Assembly (NCBI GenBank): GCA_965249175.1
Contig: OZ252227.1
Location: 4,836,001 to 4,900,000, forward strand
Direction of reading: 5' to 3'
DNA: 64,000 bases
Source of the DNA: CAZYFH01 sp965249175
Lineage (GTDB): Bacteria > Acidobacteriota > Vicinamibacteria > Vicinamibacterales > UBA8438
Shown here: positions 32,790-40,761 of the stretch, piece after piece
How positions within the stretch are numbered: position 1 is the stretch's first letter
Layout of the letters: the number at the start of each line of letters is the position of its first letter
Position numbers and translations under genes: made by a program
Notes under the pieces: model-generated
Seen by the model: the letters and a program-made list of their open reading frames with translations, nothing else
Told to the model about the DNA's origin: nothing
Databases searched by the model: none

Positions 32790-33028
32790 CGGAGCCGACG
32801 ATCACCGACTTCGAGACGGCCCTTGCGGAGCTGGAGTCACTCGTCAAGACGCTGGAGGACGGGCAGCTCACACTCGAAAAGTCGCTCGAGCTCTTCGAGC
32901 GGGGCATCGAGCTGTCCCGGTACTGTCACACGCGGCTCGAGGATGCGGAGCGTCGCATCGAGGTCGTGACCGAGCGTGGCGAGACGCGCCCCGCACCCTC
33001 CTCACTCACCCCGAACGAGGACGAGTGA
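32786..33028 (+). CDS. xseB: Exodeoxyribonuclease VII small subunit
   Basis: The 80-residue protein is the standard XseB helical hairpin: ITDFETALAELESLVKTLEDGQLTLEKSLELFERGIELSRYCHTRLEDAERRIEVV. Several small subunits bind the coiled coil of XseA. The GTG at 32786 overlaps the xseA TGA (GTGA), and its own stop overlaps the next GTG, so translation is probably coupled. The open frame extends 7 codons upstream inside xseA but those residues are not conserved. Confidence 0.94.
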   Translation: MTEPTITDFETALAELESLVKTLEDGQLTLEKSLELFERGIELSRYCHTRLEDAERRIEVVTERGETRPAPSSLTPNEDE

Positions 33029-33984
33029 CGGCGACCTTCGATGGTATGCCGCTCGAACGATACCTGCGGTCGCGACGTGCCGATATCGACGCGGCGCTGG
33101 AGGGGTTCCTTCCGGCGCCACCGGTCTGCCCGCCGCTCATGGCCGAGGCGATGCGCTACAGCCTGTTCGCCGGCGGCAAGCGCCTGCGGCCAATCCTGAC
33201 GCTGGCCACGGCCGAGGGCATGCCCGGCGCCCAGGGTCGTGACGCGTGCGACCTCGCGATGCCGGCGGCCTGCGCCATCGAGATGATTCACACCTACTCG
33301 CTGATCCACGACGATCTTCCGGCGATGGATGACGACACCATGCGGCGCGGACGCCCCACCTCGCACGTCGTCTACGGCGACGGCATCGCCGTGCTGGCGG
33401 GCGATGCGTTGCTGACCGAGGCGTTCGGCGTGCTCGCGCGGCATCCGCAAACCGATGAGCCGGAGCTGGTGTCGAGAAAGGTCCGCACACTCGATCGCGT
33501 GGCCGAAGCGTCGGGCGTCGTCGGAATGGTGGGTGGCCAGGCCATCGACCTCGAAGCCACGGGTCTCGTGGGCGACGAGCGGACGTCGACCGCCGGCCGA
33601 GCCCTGGATGGCCTCGCACTCGGCGCGATGCACGCGCGCAAGACCGGTGCGCTCATCCGCGCCGCGGCGGTCGCCGGCGCGTTGATGGCGGGAGCGCCGG
33701 CAACCGTCGTGACCGCGGTTGACGACTATGCAACGCACCTCGGTCTCGCGTTCCAGATCGTCGATGACATTCTCGATGTCGAGGGCGGCGAGGCGGAGCT
33801 CGGCAAAACCGTTGGGAAGGACGCCGTGGCCGGCAAACCGACGTACCCCGCCCACTATGGGGTGGAGGAGTCGCGCCGCCTGGCCGCGCAGTCGATCGCA
33901 GGCGCCAAGAACGCACTGACGGCCGGTCATCTCGGCGGGCGCCTCCAGGACATTGCAGATTGGGTACTGACGCGATCGCAGTGA
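33025..33984 (+). CDS. ispA: Polyprenyl (farnesyl/geranylgeranyl) diphosphate synthase
   Basis: The 319-residue trans-isoprenyl synthase has the first Asp-rich motif in SLIHDDLPAMDDDTMRRGRPTSH (about 95-115), GGKRLRP near residue 50, GQAIDLEATG, and the second Asp-rich motif in FQIVDDILDVEG. The short-chain product is inferred from the extra residues in DDxxxxD. It condenses IPP with allylic diphosphates. The GTG at 33025 overlaps the xseB stop. Normally dxs lies next in this cluster; here tlyA follows after 75 bases. A small GGGC-TTC-GCCC hairpin (33995-34005) follows the stop. Confidence 0.93.
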   Translation: MTATFDGMPLERYLRSRRADIDAALEGFLPAPPVCPPLMAEAMRYSLFAGGKRLRPILTLATAEGMPGAQGRDACDLAMPAACAIEMIHTYSLIHDDLPAMDDDTMRRGRPTSHVVYGDGIAVLAGDALLTEAFGVLARHPQTDEPELVSRKVRTLDRVAEASGVVGMVGGQAIDLEATGLVGDERTSTAGRALDGLALGAMHARKTGALIRAAAVAGALMAGAPATVVTAVDDYATHLGLAFQIVDDILDVEGGEAELGKTVGKDAVAGKPTYPAHYGVEESRRLAAQSIAGAKNALTAGHLGGRLQDIADWVLTRSQ

Positions 33985-34059
33985 ATGTAGATGGGGCTTC
34001 GCCCGGCACGCCACCGGCTCCACGCCTGAGCCATGATCCTTGCGCCCTGAGCCCCGCAG

Positions 34060-34815
34060 ATGGTCTCCCGCAAACGTCTCGACACCCTGGTCGTTGAGCA
34101 CGGTCTGGCCGACACGCGCGCGCGCGCGCGCGCCCTGATTCTTGCGGGCCGGGTACGCGTCGGCGAGGAGGTGGCCACGAAGGCCGGCGCCGCCGTGCCG
34201 ACCGACGCCCCCATCACGCTGGTCATTCCGGACCACCCGTACGTCGGCCGCGGCGGCGTGAAGCTGACACATGCCATCGAGGCGCTCAGCGTGCACGTCC
34301 GCGGCCGGGTCGCCATCGATATCGGCGCGTCCACCGGCGGCTTTACTGACGCCCTGCTGCAATGTGGCGCTCGCGCAGTCGCGGCGCTCGACGTCGGGCG
34401 TGCCCAGCTCGCGTGGAAGCTCCGGGGGGATGAACGTGTGGTGGTGCTCGAGGGCATCAATGCGAGGTATCTCACCCCGGATCGGCTTCCGCCGCCGTTC
34501 AGACCGGCGGACCTCGTGACGATCGACGTGTCGTTCATCTCGGTCACGAAGATCTTGCCCGTCGTGCCGGCGATCCTGGCACTCGACGGCGACGTGATCG
34601 TGCTCGTCAAGCCGCAATTCGAAGCCGGTCGCCCGGAGATCGGCAAGCGTGGCGTCGTGCACGACGGCGCCGTCCACCACCGCGTCGTCGAACAGGTCGC
34701 TGCGGCGGGTGATCGGTTAGGATTGACGCGGATCGCGATGACCCCCTCGCCCATCGTCGGAGCCGAGGGCAACCGGGAGTTCTTTCTCCACCTGCGCCCT
34801 GCGAAGTTCGGATGA
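34060..34815 (+). CDS. tlyA: TlyA-family rRNA methyltransferase / hemolysin-like protein
   Basis: The 251-residue protein has an S4 RNA-binding domain at the start (RKRLDTLVVEHGLADTRARARALILAGRVRVG) and an RrmJ-like methyltransferase (YVGRGGVKLTHAIEAL, AIDIGASTGGFTDALLQCGARAVAALDVG, LVTIDVSFISVTKILP, LVKPQFEAG). TlyA methylates 2'-O of cytidines in 16S and 23S rRNA in mycobacteria and affects capreomycin sensitivity. The older hemolysin name is likely secondary. It overlaps nadK by four bases. Confidence 0.94.
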   Translation: MVSRKRLDTLVVEHGLADTRARARALILAGRVRVGEEVATKAGAAVPTDAPITLVIPDHPYVGRGGVKLTHAIEALSVHVRGRVAIDIGASTGGFTDALLQCGARAVAALDVGRAQLAWKLRGDERVVVLEGINARYLTPDRLPPPFRPADLVTIDVSFISVTKILPVVPAILALDGDVIVLVKPQFEAGRPEIGKRGVVHDGAVHHRVVEQVAAAGDRLGLTRIAMTPSPIVGAEGNREFFLHLRPAKFG

Positions 34816-35723
34816 CGGCACCAACGGCGCCCGAGCGCATCGGGCCAATCACGACTGTTGGCATCGTCGCGAAGACCCACTCTCCGAACGCCACGCAGGT
34901 TGTCCGCGATGCGGTCGCCTGGCTCGACGCGCGCAGCATTGCGAGCGTCGTCGAGGCCGACACGGGGCAACAGGCGGGTCTCGCCGACCGATATCCGCGC
35001 TGCGCGAAAGACGATCTACCGACGGTCGCGGATCTCGCGCTGGTGATCGGCGGTGACGGCACGCTGCTCGACGTCGCCCACCGGATCGCCGGCACCGCAC
35101 CCGACACGCCGATTCTCGCGGTCAACTGCGGGAGCCTCGGCTTTCTGACTGAGATCACGCTCCCGGAGCTCCACGCCGCGCTCGCGTCCGTGATCGCCGG
35201 CGACGCGCGTGTCGACGAACGCCGGATGCTTCGTTCCGAGGTCTTGCGCGACGGGCACCCAACCGCCGAGCGTCTCGTCCTGAACGACGTCGTGATCGGG
35301 AAATCGGCACGGTCCAACATCATCGAGATGTCGATTTCGGTCGGCGACCAATTCGTCACGACCAGTCGCGCGGACGGCATCATCGTGGCGACGCCCACCG
35401 GATCGACGGCGTACAACCTGGCGGCCGGCGGCCCGATCGTCCACCCGGCCGTCGATGCGATCGTCATCACGCCGATCGCCCCGCACACGCTCACCAACCG
35501 ACCAATCGTCATTGCCACTGCGGCGCCCGTGACCATTCAGCCGGACCTCGCGGGGTCGCACCGCGAGGCTGTCGCGAGCTTCGACGGCCAGTTCACCGTC
35601 GAGCTCACCGACGGCGACGTGGTCGTCGTCGCCGCGGCCCCACGCGCGCTGCGCGTCGTGCGGGCTGAATCGCGCAACTACTTCGCCGTGCTTCGCGAGA
35701 AGCTGAAATGGGGCGAGCGATGA
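34812..35723 (+). CDS. nadK: NAD kinase
   Basis: The 303-residue protein carries the NAD kinase GGDGT motif (ALVIGGDGTLLDVAHRIAG), the NxGxLGF segment (ILAVNCGSLGFLTEI), the NDVVIGK block, and SRADGIIVATPTGSTAYNLAAGGPIVHP. It phosphorylates NAD to NADP using ATP or polyphosphate. The ATG overlaps the tlyA stop (ATGA). The tlyA-nadK pair is conserved in many bacteria, often before recN, which is absent here. Confidence 0.96.
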   Translation: MTAPTAPERIGPITTVGIVAKTHSPNATQVVRDAVAWLDARSIASVVEADTGQQAGLADRYPRCAKDDLPTVADLALVIGGDGTLLDVAHRIAGTAPDTPILAVNCGSLGFLTEITLPELHAALASVIAGDARVDERRMLRSEVLRDGHPTAERLVLNDVVIGKSARSNIIEMSISVGDQFVTTSRADGIIVATPTGSTAYNLAAGGPIVHPAVDAIVITPIAPHTLTNRPIVIATAAPVTIQPDLAGSHREAVASFDGQFTVELTDGDVVVVAAAPRALRVVRAESRNYFAVLREKLKWGER

Positions 35724-35772
35724 GCGGCCTCGTCGGGCGATGACTCCGTCGTGGATGGAGGGCTGACGAGCG

Positions 35773-36738
35773 ATGCCGCGTCAGATCAGCCTCGACACCA
35801 TTCGCGACGCGACGCGCCACATCTACACCGTGGCGCGGCGCACGCCGCTCGTGCGCCTGGATGCCACGGCGGCACCCACCGCCGGCGCCACCGATATCCA
35901 TCTGAAGCTCGAAACGCTCCAGCCGATCGGCTCATTCAAGATCCGAGGGGCGGCCAACGCCGTCCGGCAACTCACGCAGGCCGAGCGGTCGCGGGGCGTC
36001 TGGACCGTGAGCGCGGGCAACGCCGCGCAGGGCGTGGCGCTCGCCGCGCAGGCCGCAGACCTCGCGTGCTCGGTTCTGCTCATCGACGCGGCGCCGCAGA
36101 CCAAGCGCGATGCGATCGCGCGTCTGGGCGCCACGATGGTCACCGCGAGTTACGACGAGTGCTGGGGTGTCGTCGAGCGGCGTATCGCCGACCGCCTGCC
36201 CGGGTGTTTCGTGCATCCGTTCGACGATGACGCGTTCATCAGCGGCAACGGGACCATTGGCCTGGAGCTCCTCGAGGACCTCCCCGATGTGGACGCCGTT
36301 GTGACCTCGGTTGGCGGCGGCGGCCTGCTAGCCGGCGTGGCCACCGCCGTGCGGGCGCTGAAGCCGGACACGCGGATCTTCGCGGCCGAGCCGGAGACCG
36401 CCGCGCCGCTCGCGTGCTCGCTCGCGGCCGGCACCGCACAAGCGTTCGATGGGTGGCGTGCGTCGTTCGTCGACGGCTGCGGCGGGAAGTCGGTGACCCC
36501 GACCATGTGGCCGCTGCTCCGCGACCTCGTCGATGGCGCCATCGTGGTCTCGCTCGAGGAGGTGAGACGGGCCATGCGACTCATCGCTACCCGTGCGCAC
36601 GTCATTACGGAGGGCGCCGGTGCATGCGCGGTCGCCGCCGCATTGAGCGGTCGCGCGGGCGGCGGGCGGATTGCAGCCGTCGTCTCCGGCGGCAACATCG
36701 ATCTGCCAACCTTCGCTCGACTCGTTACCGAGGACTAG
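35773..36738 (+). CDS. Threonine/serine dehydratase, PLP fold-type II
   Basis: The 321-residue enzyme has the PLP-lysine motif GSFKIRGAANAV (Lys56), the SAGNAAQGVALAAQ loop, and the phosphate-binding TSVGGGGLLAGVATAVR near residue 180. The late ETAAPLACSLAAGTAQAFDGWRASFVDGCGGKSV and ITEGAGACAVAAAL blocks match TdcB/IlvA-type threonine dehydratases. No C-terminal ACT domain is present, so it is likely catabolic or not feedback-regulated. It deaminates threonine to 2-oxobutyrate or serine to pyruvate. The glucan phosphorylase gene starts 3 bases after the stop. Confidence 0.88.
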   Translation: MPRQISLDTIRDATRHIYTVARRTPLVRLDATAAPTAGATDIHLKLETLQPIGSFKIRGAANAVRQLTQAERSRGVWTVSAGNAAQGVALAAQAADLACSVLLIDAAPQTKRDAIARLGATMVTASYDECWGVVERRIADRLPGCFVHPFDDDAFISGNGTIGLELLEDLPDVDAVVTSVGGGGLLAGVATAVRALKPDTRIFAAEPETAAPLACSLAAGTAQAFDGWRASFVDGCGGKSVTPTMWPLLRDLVDGAIVVSLEEVRRAMRLIATRAHVITEGAGACAVAAALSGRAGGGRIAAVVSGGNIDLPTFARLVTED

Positions 36739-36740
36739 CC

Positions 36741-38918
36741 GTGGCCAACCTGCCGCCACGCATCGGCCGTCTGCACGAGCTGGCCAACGACTTGTGGTGG
36801 ACCTGGAATCGCCACGCGCGAGAGGTCTTCCGCCGCCTCGACTATCCCCTCTGGCGCTCCACCGCGCACAACCCGGTCCACATGCTGCGACTCCTCCCGG
36901 CAGACCAACTCGCGCGAGTCGCGGAGGACGCGCCGTTCCTCGAGCTCTATGACAGCGCCCTCGCCGACCTCGAACAGACGCGGACAGCCGAGGGCACGTG
37001 GTGGCGACGCGAGGTCGGCGCGCTGCCGGGCCGTTCGATCGCCTACTTCTCCGCCGAGTTCGCGCTCCACCAATCGCTGCCAATCTACGCCGGCGGCCTG
37101 GGGGTGCTCGCAGGCGACATCTGCAAGGAGGCCAGCGACCTTGGTCTCCCGTTGATCGGCGTCGGGTTCATGTATCCCCAGGGCTATTTCCACCAGCACC
37201 TCTCGGCAGAGGGGTGGCAACAGGAGGAGTACGAGCAGATCGACTGGGCAAACGCGCCGATTGAACGCGCGACCACACGCGACGGTCGTCCGTGCGTGCT
37301 CCCCGTGCCGCTTGGCAACCGCACGGTCGCCGTGGCGGTCTGGCGCGTCCGTCTCGGTCGGACCAAGCTCTATCTGCTCGACACTGGCCTCGAGGAAAAC
37401 GCGCCGTGGGACCGCGAGCTCTCGGCTCGGCTCTACGCCGGGGACGCCGAAGCGCGCGTGCAGCAGGAGATCATTCTCGGCATCGGCGGGGTGCTCGCGC
37501 TCCAGGCTCTCGGGTCCGACCCGGCCGTGTGGCACCTGAACGAGGGGCATGCGGCGTTTGTTGCCCTGCAGCGAATTCGCGAGCTGACCGATCGGGGACT
37601 CAGCTTCGACGAAGCCGTGTCCGAGGTACGGCGCACCACCGTGTTCACGACCCACACCCCGGTGCCCGCCGGCCACGATGCGTTTCCGTTTCAACTCGTC
37701 GAGCGCCACCTCGCCGGCTGCTGGGGCACCCTGGGCACGCACCGCGAGGCGTTCCTCGCGCTCGGCCACTACGACGGCGGGACTGGCTCGCTCTTCAATA
37801 TGACCGCGCTCGCGCTCCGGACGGCCGACCATGTCAACGCGGTGAGCGGCGTGCACCGCGAGGTGACGCGCGACATGTGGGGCCCCATCTGGCCCCAAAT
37901 CCCGGCCGCCGAACGGCCGGTGCGGTCGCTGACCAACGGCGTGCACATCGGGACCTGGGTCGCGCCCACCGTCGCGCTCTTGTTCGATCGCTACCTCGGC
38001 GCCGACTGGCGCGACCGACAAGAGGACGCGGCGGTGTGGGACCGGGTCCACGAGATTCCGGATGCGGAGCTCTGGACGGCGCGACGCGCGCTGCGAAGCT
38101 ATCTGTTCGCGTTCATTCGGGAACGGGCGCGGCGACGATGGACCGACGAACGCGTCAGCACCGGTCGCGTGGTCGCGGCCGGGACGCTGCTCGACCCCGC
38201 CGCGCTCACGATCGGCTTCGCGCGTCGCTTTACCGGCTACAAGCGGCCCGAGCTGCTCTTTCGCGATCCCGACAGGCTGGCCGGCATCCTCAACGCCGCC
38301 AAGCGTCCCGTCCAAATCGTCTTCGCCGGCAAGTCGCATCCCGCTGATGAAGCGGGAAAGCACCTGCTCCAGCGGGTCTATCGGGGAGCCATCGACGCCG
38401 CGTTCGGCGGACGGATTGCTTTCGTCGACGACTACGACTTGCACGTCGCGCACTTCATCGTGCAAGGGTGCGACGTGTGGCTGAACAACCCGCGGAAGCC
38501 GCTCGAGGCGAGCGGCACGAGCGGGATGAAGGCCTCACTCAACGGTGTGCCGCACCTCAGCATTGGGGATGGCTGGTGGGCCGAGGGCTACACCGGCGCG
38601 AACGGGTGGACGATCGAGGCTGCCACGCCGGTCGGCTCCAGCGAGGAGGCCGCTGACGCCGCTGACGCCGAGGCGTTGTATCGATTGCTGGAGGACGCAG
38701 TCGTCCCCGCGTTCTACGATCGTGACGACCGCGGGATCCCCACACGATGGCTGGCCATCGTCCGCGAGGCGATTCGCACCGTCGCACCGATCTTCAGCGC
38801 ACGGCGAATGGTGAAGCAGTACGTGAACGAGATGTACAGGCCCGCGATTGCCGATGCGCTCCGGTCGTCCTCAACCGATGCGTCGTCCGCCAGCCCGGCA
38901 AGACTCACCCCCCGCTGA
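36741..38918 (+). CDS. glgP: Alpha-glucan phosphorylase (GT35)
   Basis: From the GTG at 36741 the product has 725 residues: VANLPPRIGRLHELANDLWWTWNRHAREVFRRLDYPLWRSTAHNPVHMLR, the DUF3417-type N-terminus of the short (TIGR02094) phosphorylase branch. Further motifs are AYFSAEFALHQSLPIYAGGLGVLAGDICKEASDLGLPLIGVGFMYPQGYFHQ, WHLNEGHAAFVALQRI, FTTHTPVPAGHDAFP, RFTGYKRPELLF, and the PLP site EASGTSGMKASLNGVPHLSIGDGWWAEGY. It releases glucose-1-phosphate from glycogen or maltodextrin. Its 3' end overlaps the convergent VOC gene by 14 bases. Confidence 0.94.
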   Translation: MANLPPRIGRLHELANDLWWTWNRHAREVFRRLDYPLWRSTAHNPVHMLRLLPADQLARVAEDAPFLELYDSALADLEQTRTAEGTWWRREVGALPGRSIAYFSAEFALHQSLPIYAGGLGVLAGDICKEASDLGLPLIGVGFMYPQGYFHQHLSAEGWQQEEYEQIDWANAPIERATTRDGRPCVLPVPLGNRTVAVAVWRVRLGRTKLYLLDTGLEENAPWDRELSARLYAGDAEARVQQEIILGIGGVLALQALGSDPAVWHLNEGHAAFVALQRIRELTDRGLSFDEAVSEVRRTTVFTTHTPVPAGHDAFPFQLVERHLAGCWGTLGTHREAFLALGHYDGGTGSLFNMTALALRTADHVNAVSGVHREVTRDMWGPIWPQIPAAERPVRSLTNGVHIGTWVAPTVALLFDRYLGADWRDRQEDAAVWDRVHEIPDAELWTARRALRSYLFAFIRERARRRWTDERVSTGRVVAAGTLLDPAALTIGFARRFTGYKRPELLFRDPDRLAGILNAAKRPVQIVFAGKSHPADEAGKHLLQRVYRGAIDAAFGGRIAFVDDYDLHVAHFIVQGCDVWLNNPRKPLEASGTSGMKASLNGVPHLSIGDGWWAEGYTGANGWTIEAATPVGSSEEAADAADAEALYRLLEDAVVPAFYDRDDRGIPTRWLAIVREAIRTVAPIFSARRMVKQYVNEMYRPAIADALRSSSTDASSASPARLTPR

Positions 38919-39297
38919 TCGGCGGGTGATAGATGATCTGGACCGTGTTGCCGTCAGGATCGCGGACATAACACGAGCGGGCACCGTCTCGATGTGTCCG
39001 GGGCATCGCGACGAGGCTGACACCCTGGTCATCGAGATACGTCGCCCACACGTCGACCTCGTGTGCCGTCCGGACGACCAGTCCCAGATGGTCGAGTGCC
39101 GTGTGTGGAGTGCTGACGGCGGTGGATCGGTGGAGCGCGAGGTTGTCGCTGCCAGACGTCAGATAGACGTTGTCCGCGTCGGGTTCCCATTCGACGCGGA
39201 ATCCGAGCAGGTCGACGTAGAACCGCTTCATGTCGTCAAACGCCACGACGTGCAGCGCGAGATGCCGAATTCCCAGGTGGGACGGTCGCTGATCCAT
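38905..39297 (-). CDS. VOC / glyoxalase-like protein
   Basis: The 130-residue protein from the ATG at 39297 reads MDQRPSHLGIRHLALHVVAFDDMKRFYVDLLGFRVEWEPDADNVYLTSGSDNLALH ... ALDHLGLVVRTAHEVDVWATYLDDQGV ... SCYVRDPDGNTVQIIYHPP. This gives two beta-alpha-beta-beta-beta units, with possible metal ligands in IRHLALHV, LDHLGL and DPDGNTVQI. The vicinal oxygen chelate family covers glyoxalase I, dioxygenases and antibiotic-binding proteins; the substrate cannot be assigned. The much longer open frame upstream crosses a divergent gene and was rejected. Confidence 0.85.
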   Translation of the reverse strand: MDQRPSHLGIRHLALHVVAFDDMKRFYVDLLGFRVEWEPDADNVYLTSGSDNLALHRSTAVSTPHTALDHLGLVVRTAHEVDVWATYLDDQGVSLVAMPRTHRDGARSCYVRDPDGNTVQIIYHPPISGG

Positions 39298-39351
39298 GGT
39301 GGCATCGTACCGACAGTTCTGCGCAGCGTGCAAAAACAACGCGCGCCCAGA

Positions 39352-39371
39352 ACCCGCTCTGGGGTTAAAAT
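39352..39371 (+). promoter_or_regulatory. Promoter-like motif, possibly giving a leaderless mRNA
   Basis: ACCCGCTCTGGGGTTAAAAT matches the motif at 39863 in CTCTGGGGTTA. With TAAAAT as -10 box, the start of transcription would fall at about 39378, next to the ATG at 39379, predicting a leaderless message. Confidence 0.45.
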
Positions 39372-39378
39372 TCACCGC

Positions 39379-39837
39379 ATGTCTCCGCGGTCCGCGGCCC
39401 AGGCTCGTTGCGCGTTGTGCGGCGCCAAGGAGGTGTCCGAGCCGCGCGGTGAAGAGAAGTATTGCCACGACTGCTGGGACAAGAAGATTGCGGTCGAGGA
39501 TGTCGTCGCGCGCGAGTTCGCGCTGAAACGCTACATCCGCGCCCACAGCGCCGAGAAGTACCTGGTGTATCACTCGACCCAGAAGCGGCCGTGCGGCCAG
39601 CTCATCGTCGTGGACGACGGTTACGACCTCTTCCTCAGCCTCATCCTCTATCCGAGCTTCGCCTGGGACGAGCCGGCGTATCATCTGGAGGGCGACCCGG
39701 AGGGGCGTGCGTTCGCTGACCTCCTCGTCGACGTCGTCGCCGCCGAGGTCATCGAGCCGTGGGGCGGCGGGAAGTGGCACCTGGAAATCTTCCGGTCCGC
39801 CAGCCCAGAGCCGGAGGACTGGAACGGAGAAATGTGA
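39379..39837 (+). CDS. Small protein with N-terminal zinc ribbon, unknown function
   Basis: The 152-residue protein begins MSPRSAAQARCALCGAKEVSEPRGEEKYCHDCWDKK, two CxxC pairs suggesting a zinc ribbon. A mixed alpha/beta domain follows (HSAEKYLVYHSTQKRPCGQLIVVDDGYDLFLSLILYPSFAWDEPAYHLEGDPEGRAFADLLVDVVAAEVIEPWGGGKWHLEIFRS). The conserved look of the second half suggests a real domain, but I cannot name it. No ribosome-binding site is visible; a promoter-like motif ends 7 bases upstream of the ATG. Confidence 0.7.
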   Translation: MSPRSAAQARCALCGAKEVSEPRGEEKYCHDCWDKKIAVEDVVAREFALKRYIRAHSAEKYLVYHSTQKRPCGQLIVVDDGYDLFLSLILYPSFAWDEPAYHLEGDPEGRAFADLLVDVVAAEVIEPWGGGKWHLEIFRSASPEPEDWNGEM

Positions 39838-39862
39838 GCGTCTCGGCGGCGCGTCAACCCGA

Positions 39863-39882
39863 GTGAGCTCTGGGGTTATAAT
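39863..39882 (+). promoter_or_regulatory. Promoter-like motif upstream of lipoprotein gene
   Basis: GTGAGCTCTGGGGTTATAAT carries a consensus TATAAT -10 box and shares most bases with motifs at 22046, 39352 and 44740. The predicted transcript would start near 39889, leaving a leader of about 28 bases with a clear GGAGGAG ribosome site (39906-39912). Confidence 0.55.
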
Positions 39883-39917
39883 CTCGCTTCACCCGTGGTG
39901 AGCCTGGAGGAGATGTG

Positions 39918-40487
39918 ATGAATCGCCTGAGCCGTGCGCTGGTGTTCGGTGTCATGGTCACGATAGCCGCGACGTCCGCCTGCGGCGGCGCGCCGGCCGA
40001 GGAGGCCGCTGCCCCCGAGACCGGCATCCCACCGCCCGATCCGGCGGCGGCCGCGGCCGCGCGCCGTCTGGCCTCCCGACTCGGCTCGGGCGCCAAGCTG
40101 GTGCCAACGCAGCGTGGCCTCGCCGAGATCGCATATACGCAGCCGGTCGCCCGGCGCGAGAGTGGCTTCATTGTCACGTCGATGCGGATCAAGAACCTCG
40201 CCGAGAACGCGATCGCGGGCTTCGCAGTCGACGAGTTCTGGTTCGATGCCGACGGCAACACCGTGACCGGCGACCAGGTGCGATTCCGCCAACCGATCAT
40301 GACGGGCCAGGTCCTCGACATCGAGCTCCGCGTGCCGCGCGTGGAATCCATGGACCGGAGCAACTACGAATTCTCGCATCAGAACGGCGACATCAAGGCC
40401 ACGTTGTTCGACGAGATCGAGGATCCACCCGAGCCAGAGGAAGAGGAAGGCGAGGAAACGGACGACGAGTCCGAGGACGCTCGCTGA
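39918..40487 (+). CDS. Lipoprotein with acidic C-terminal tail, unknown function
   Basis: The 189-residue product has a lipoprotein signal peptide (MNRLSRALVFGVMVTIAATSACGG, lipobox ending at Cys22) and an Ala/Pro-rich linker. A folded domain follows (LVPTQRGLAEIAYTQPVARRESGFIVTSMRIKNLAENAIAGFAVDEFWFDADGNTVTGDQVRFRQPIMTGQVLDIELRVPRV). The tail is extremely acidic (EDPPEPEEEEGEETDDESEDAR). The domain resembles the FxLxxD/DUF-type Ig folds that describe N-terminal 'deficient in intercellular' additions, but no family is claimed. GGAGGAG precedes the ATG by 5 bases. Confidence 0.75.
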   Translation: MNRLSRALVFGVMVTIAATSACGGAPAEEAAAPETGIPPPDPAAAAAARRLASRLGSGAKLVPTQRGLAEIAYTQPVARRESGFIVTSMRIKNLAENAIAGFAVDEFWFDADGNTVTGDQVRFRQPIMTGQVLDIELRVPRVESMDRSNYEFSHQNGDIKATLFDEIEDPPEPEEEEGEETDDESEDAR

Positions 40488-40592
40488 CGGCGACGCAGGG
40501 CTCGTGACGGGCCTGTGGTGCGCCGGCTCGTCGTCTGACGTTGCGCGTTTCTTCGCGGCCGCCAGACCTGCCGTGGGGCGGCGGCGTCCTAC

Positions 40593-40757
40593 CTAGGAGC
40601 CCGTGGTGGAAGTCCGCGTCGCACCGAGACCGGCGAGGCGCGCGCCTGAGAAGCCACGAAGAGGGAGCATACCGGGAGTATGTGACCGATGAGCGACGCA
40701 CTCAGGCGGGATGCTTCGCCGGTCGAATGCAGCGGCACTTCCACCACGGGCTCCTAG
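40593..40757 (+). mobile_element. R1 fold-back (MITE-like) element, copy 3
   Basis: A 165-bp element with CTAG at both ends and 21-bp perfect terminal arms (CTAGGAGCCCGTGGTGGAAG and its complement). Both arms carry GGAAG/CTTCC where other copies carry GAAAG/CTTTC, a paired change. The core reads GAGGGAGCATACCGGGAG...TATGTGACC. It ends 4 bases before the start codon of the M24 peptidase gene. Confidence 0.9.
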
Positions 40758-40761
40758 ACCC

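Noticed and set aside
36414..36740. In-frame upstream extension of glucan phosphorylase
   Set aside because: It overlaps the threonine dehydratase gene and is low complexity; GTG at 36741 gives the family start.
38848..39378. Extended plus-strand frame upstream of the 39379 gene and extended minus-strand frame of the VOC gene
   Set aside because: Each extension runs antisense to a better-supported gene; the chosen ATGs give complete domains.
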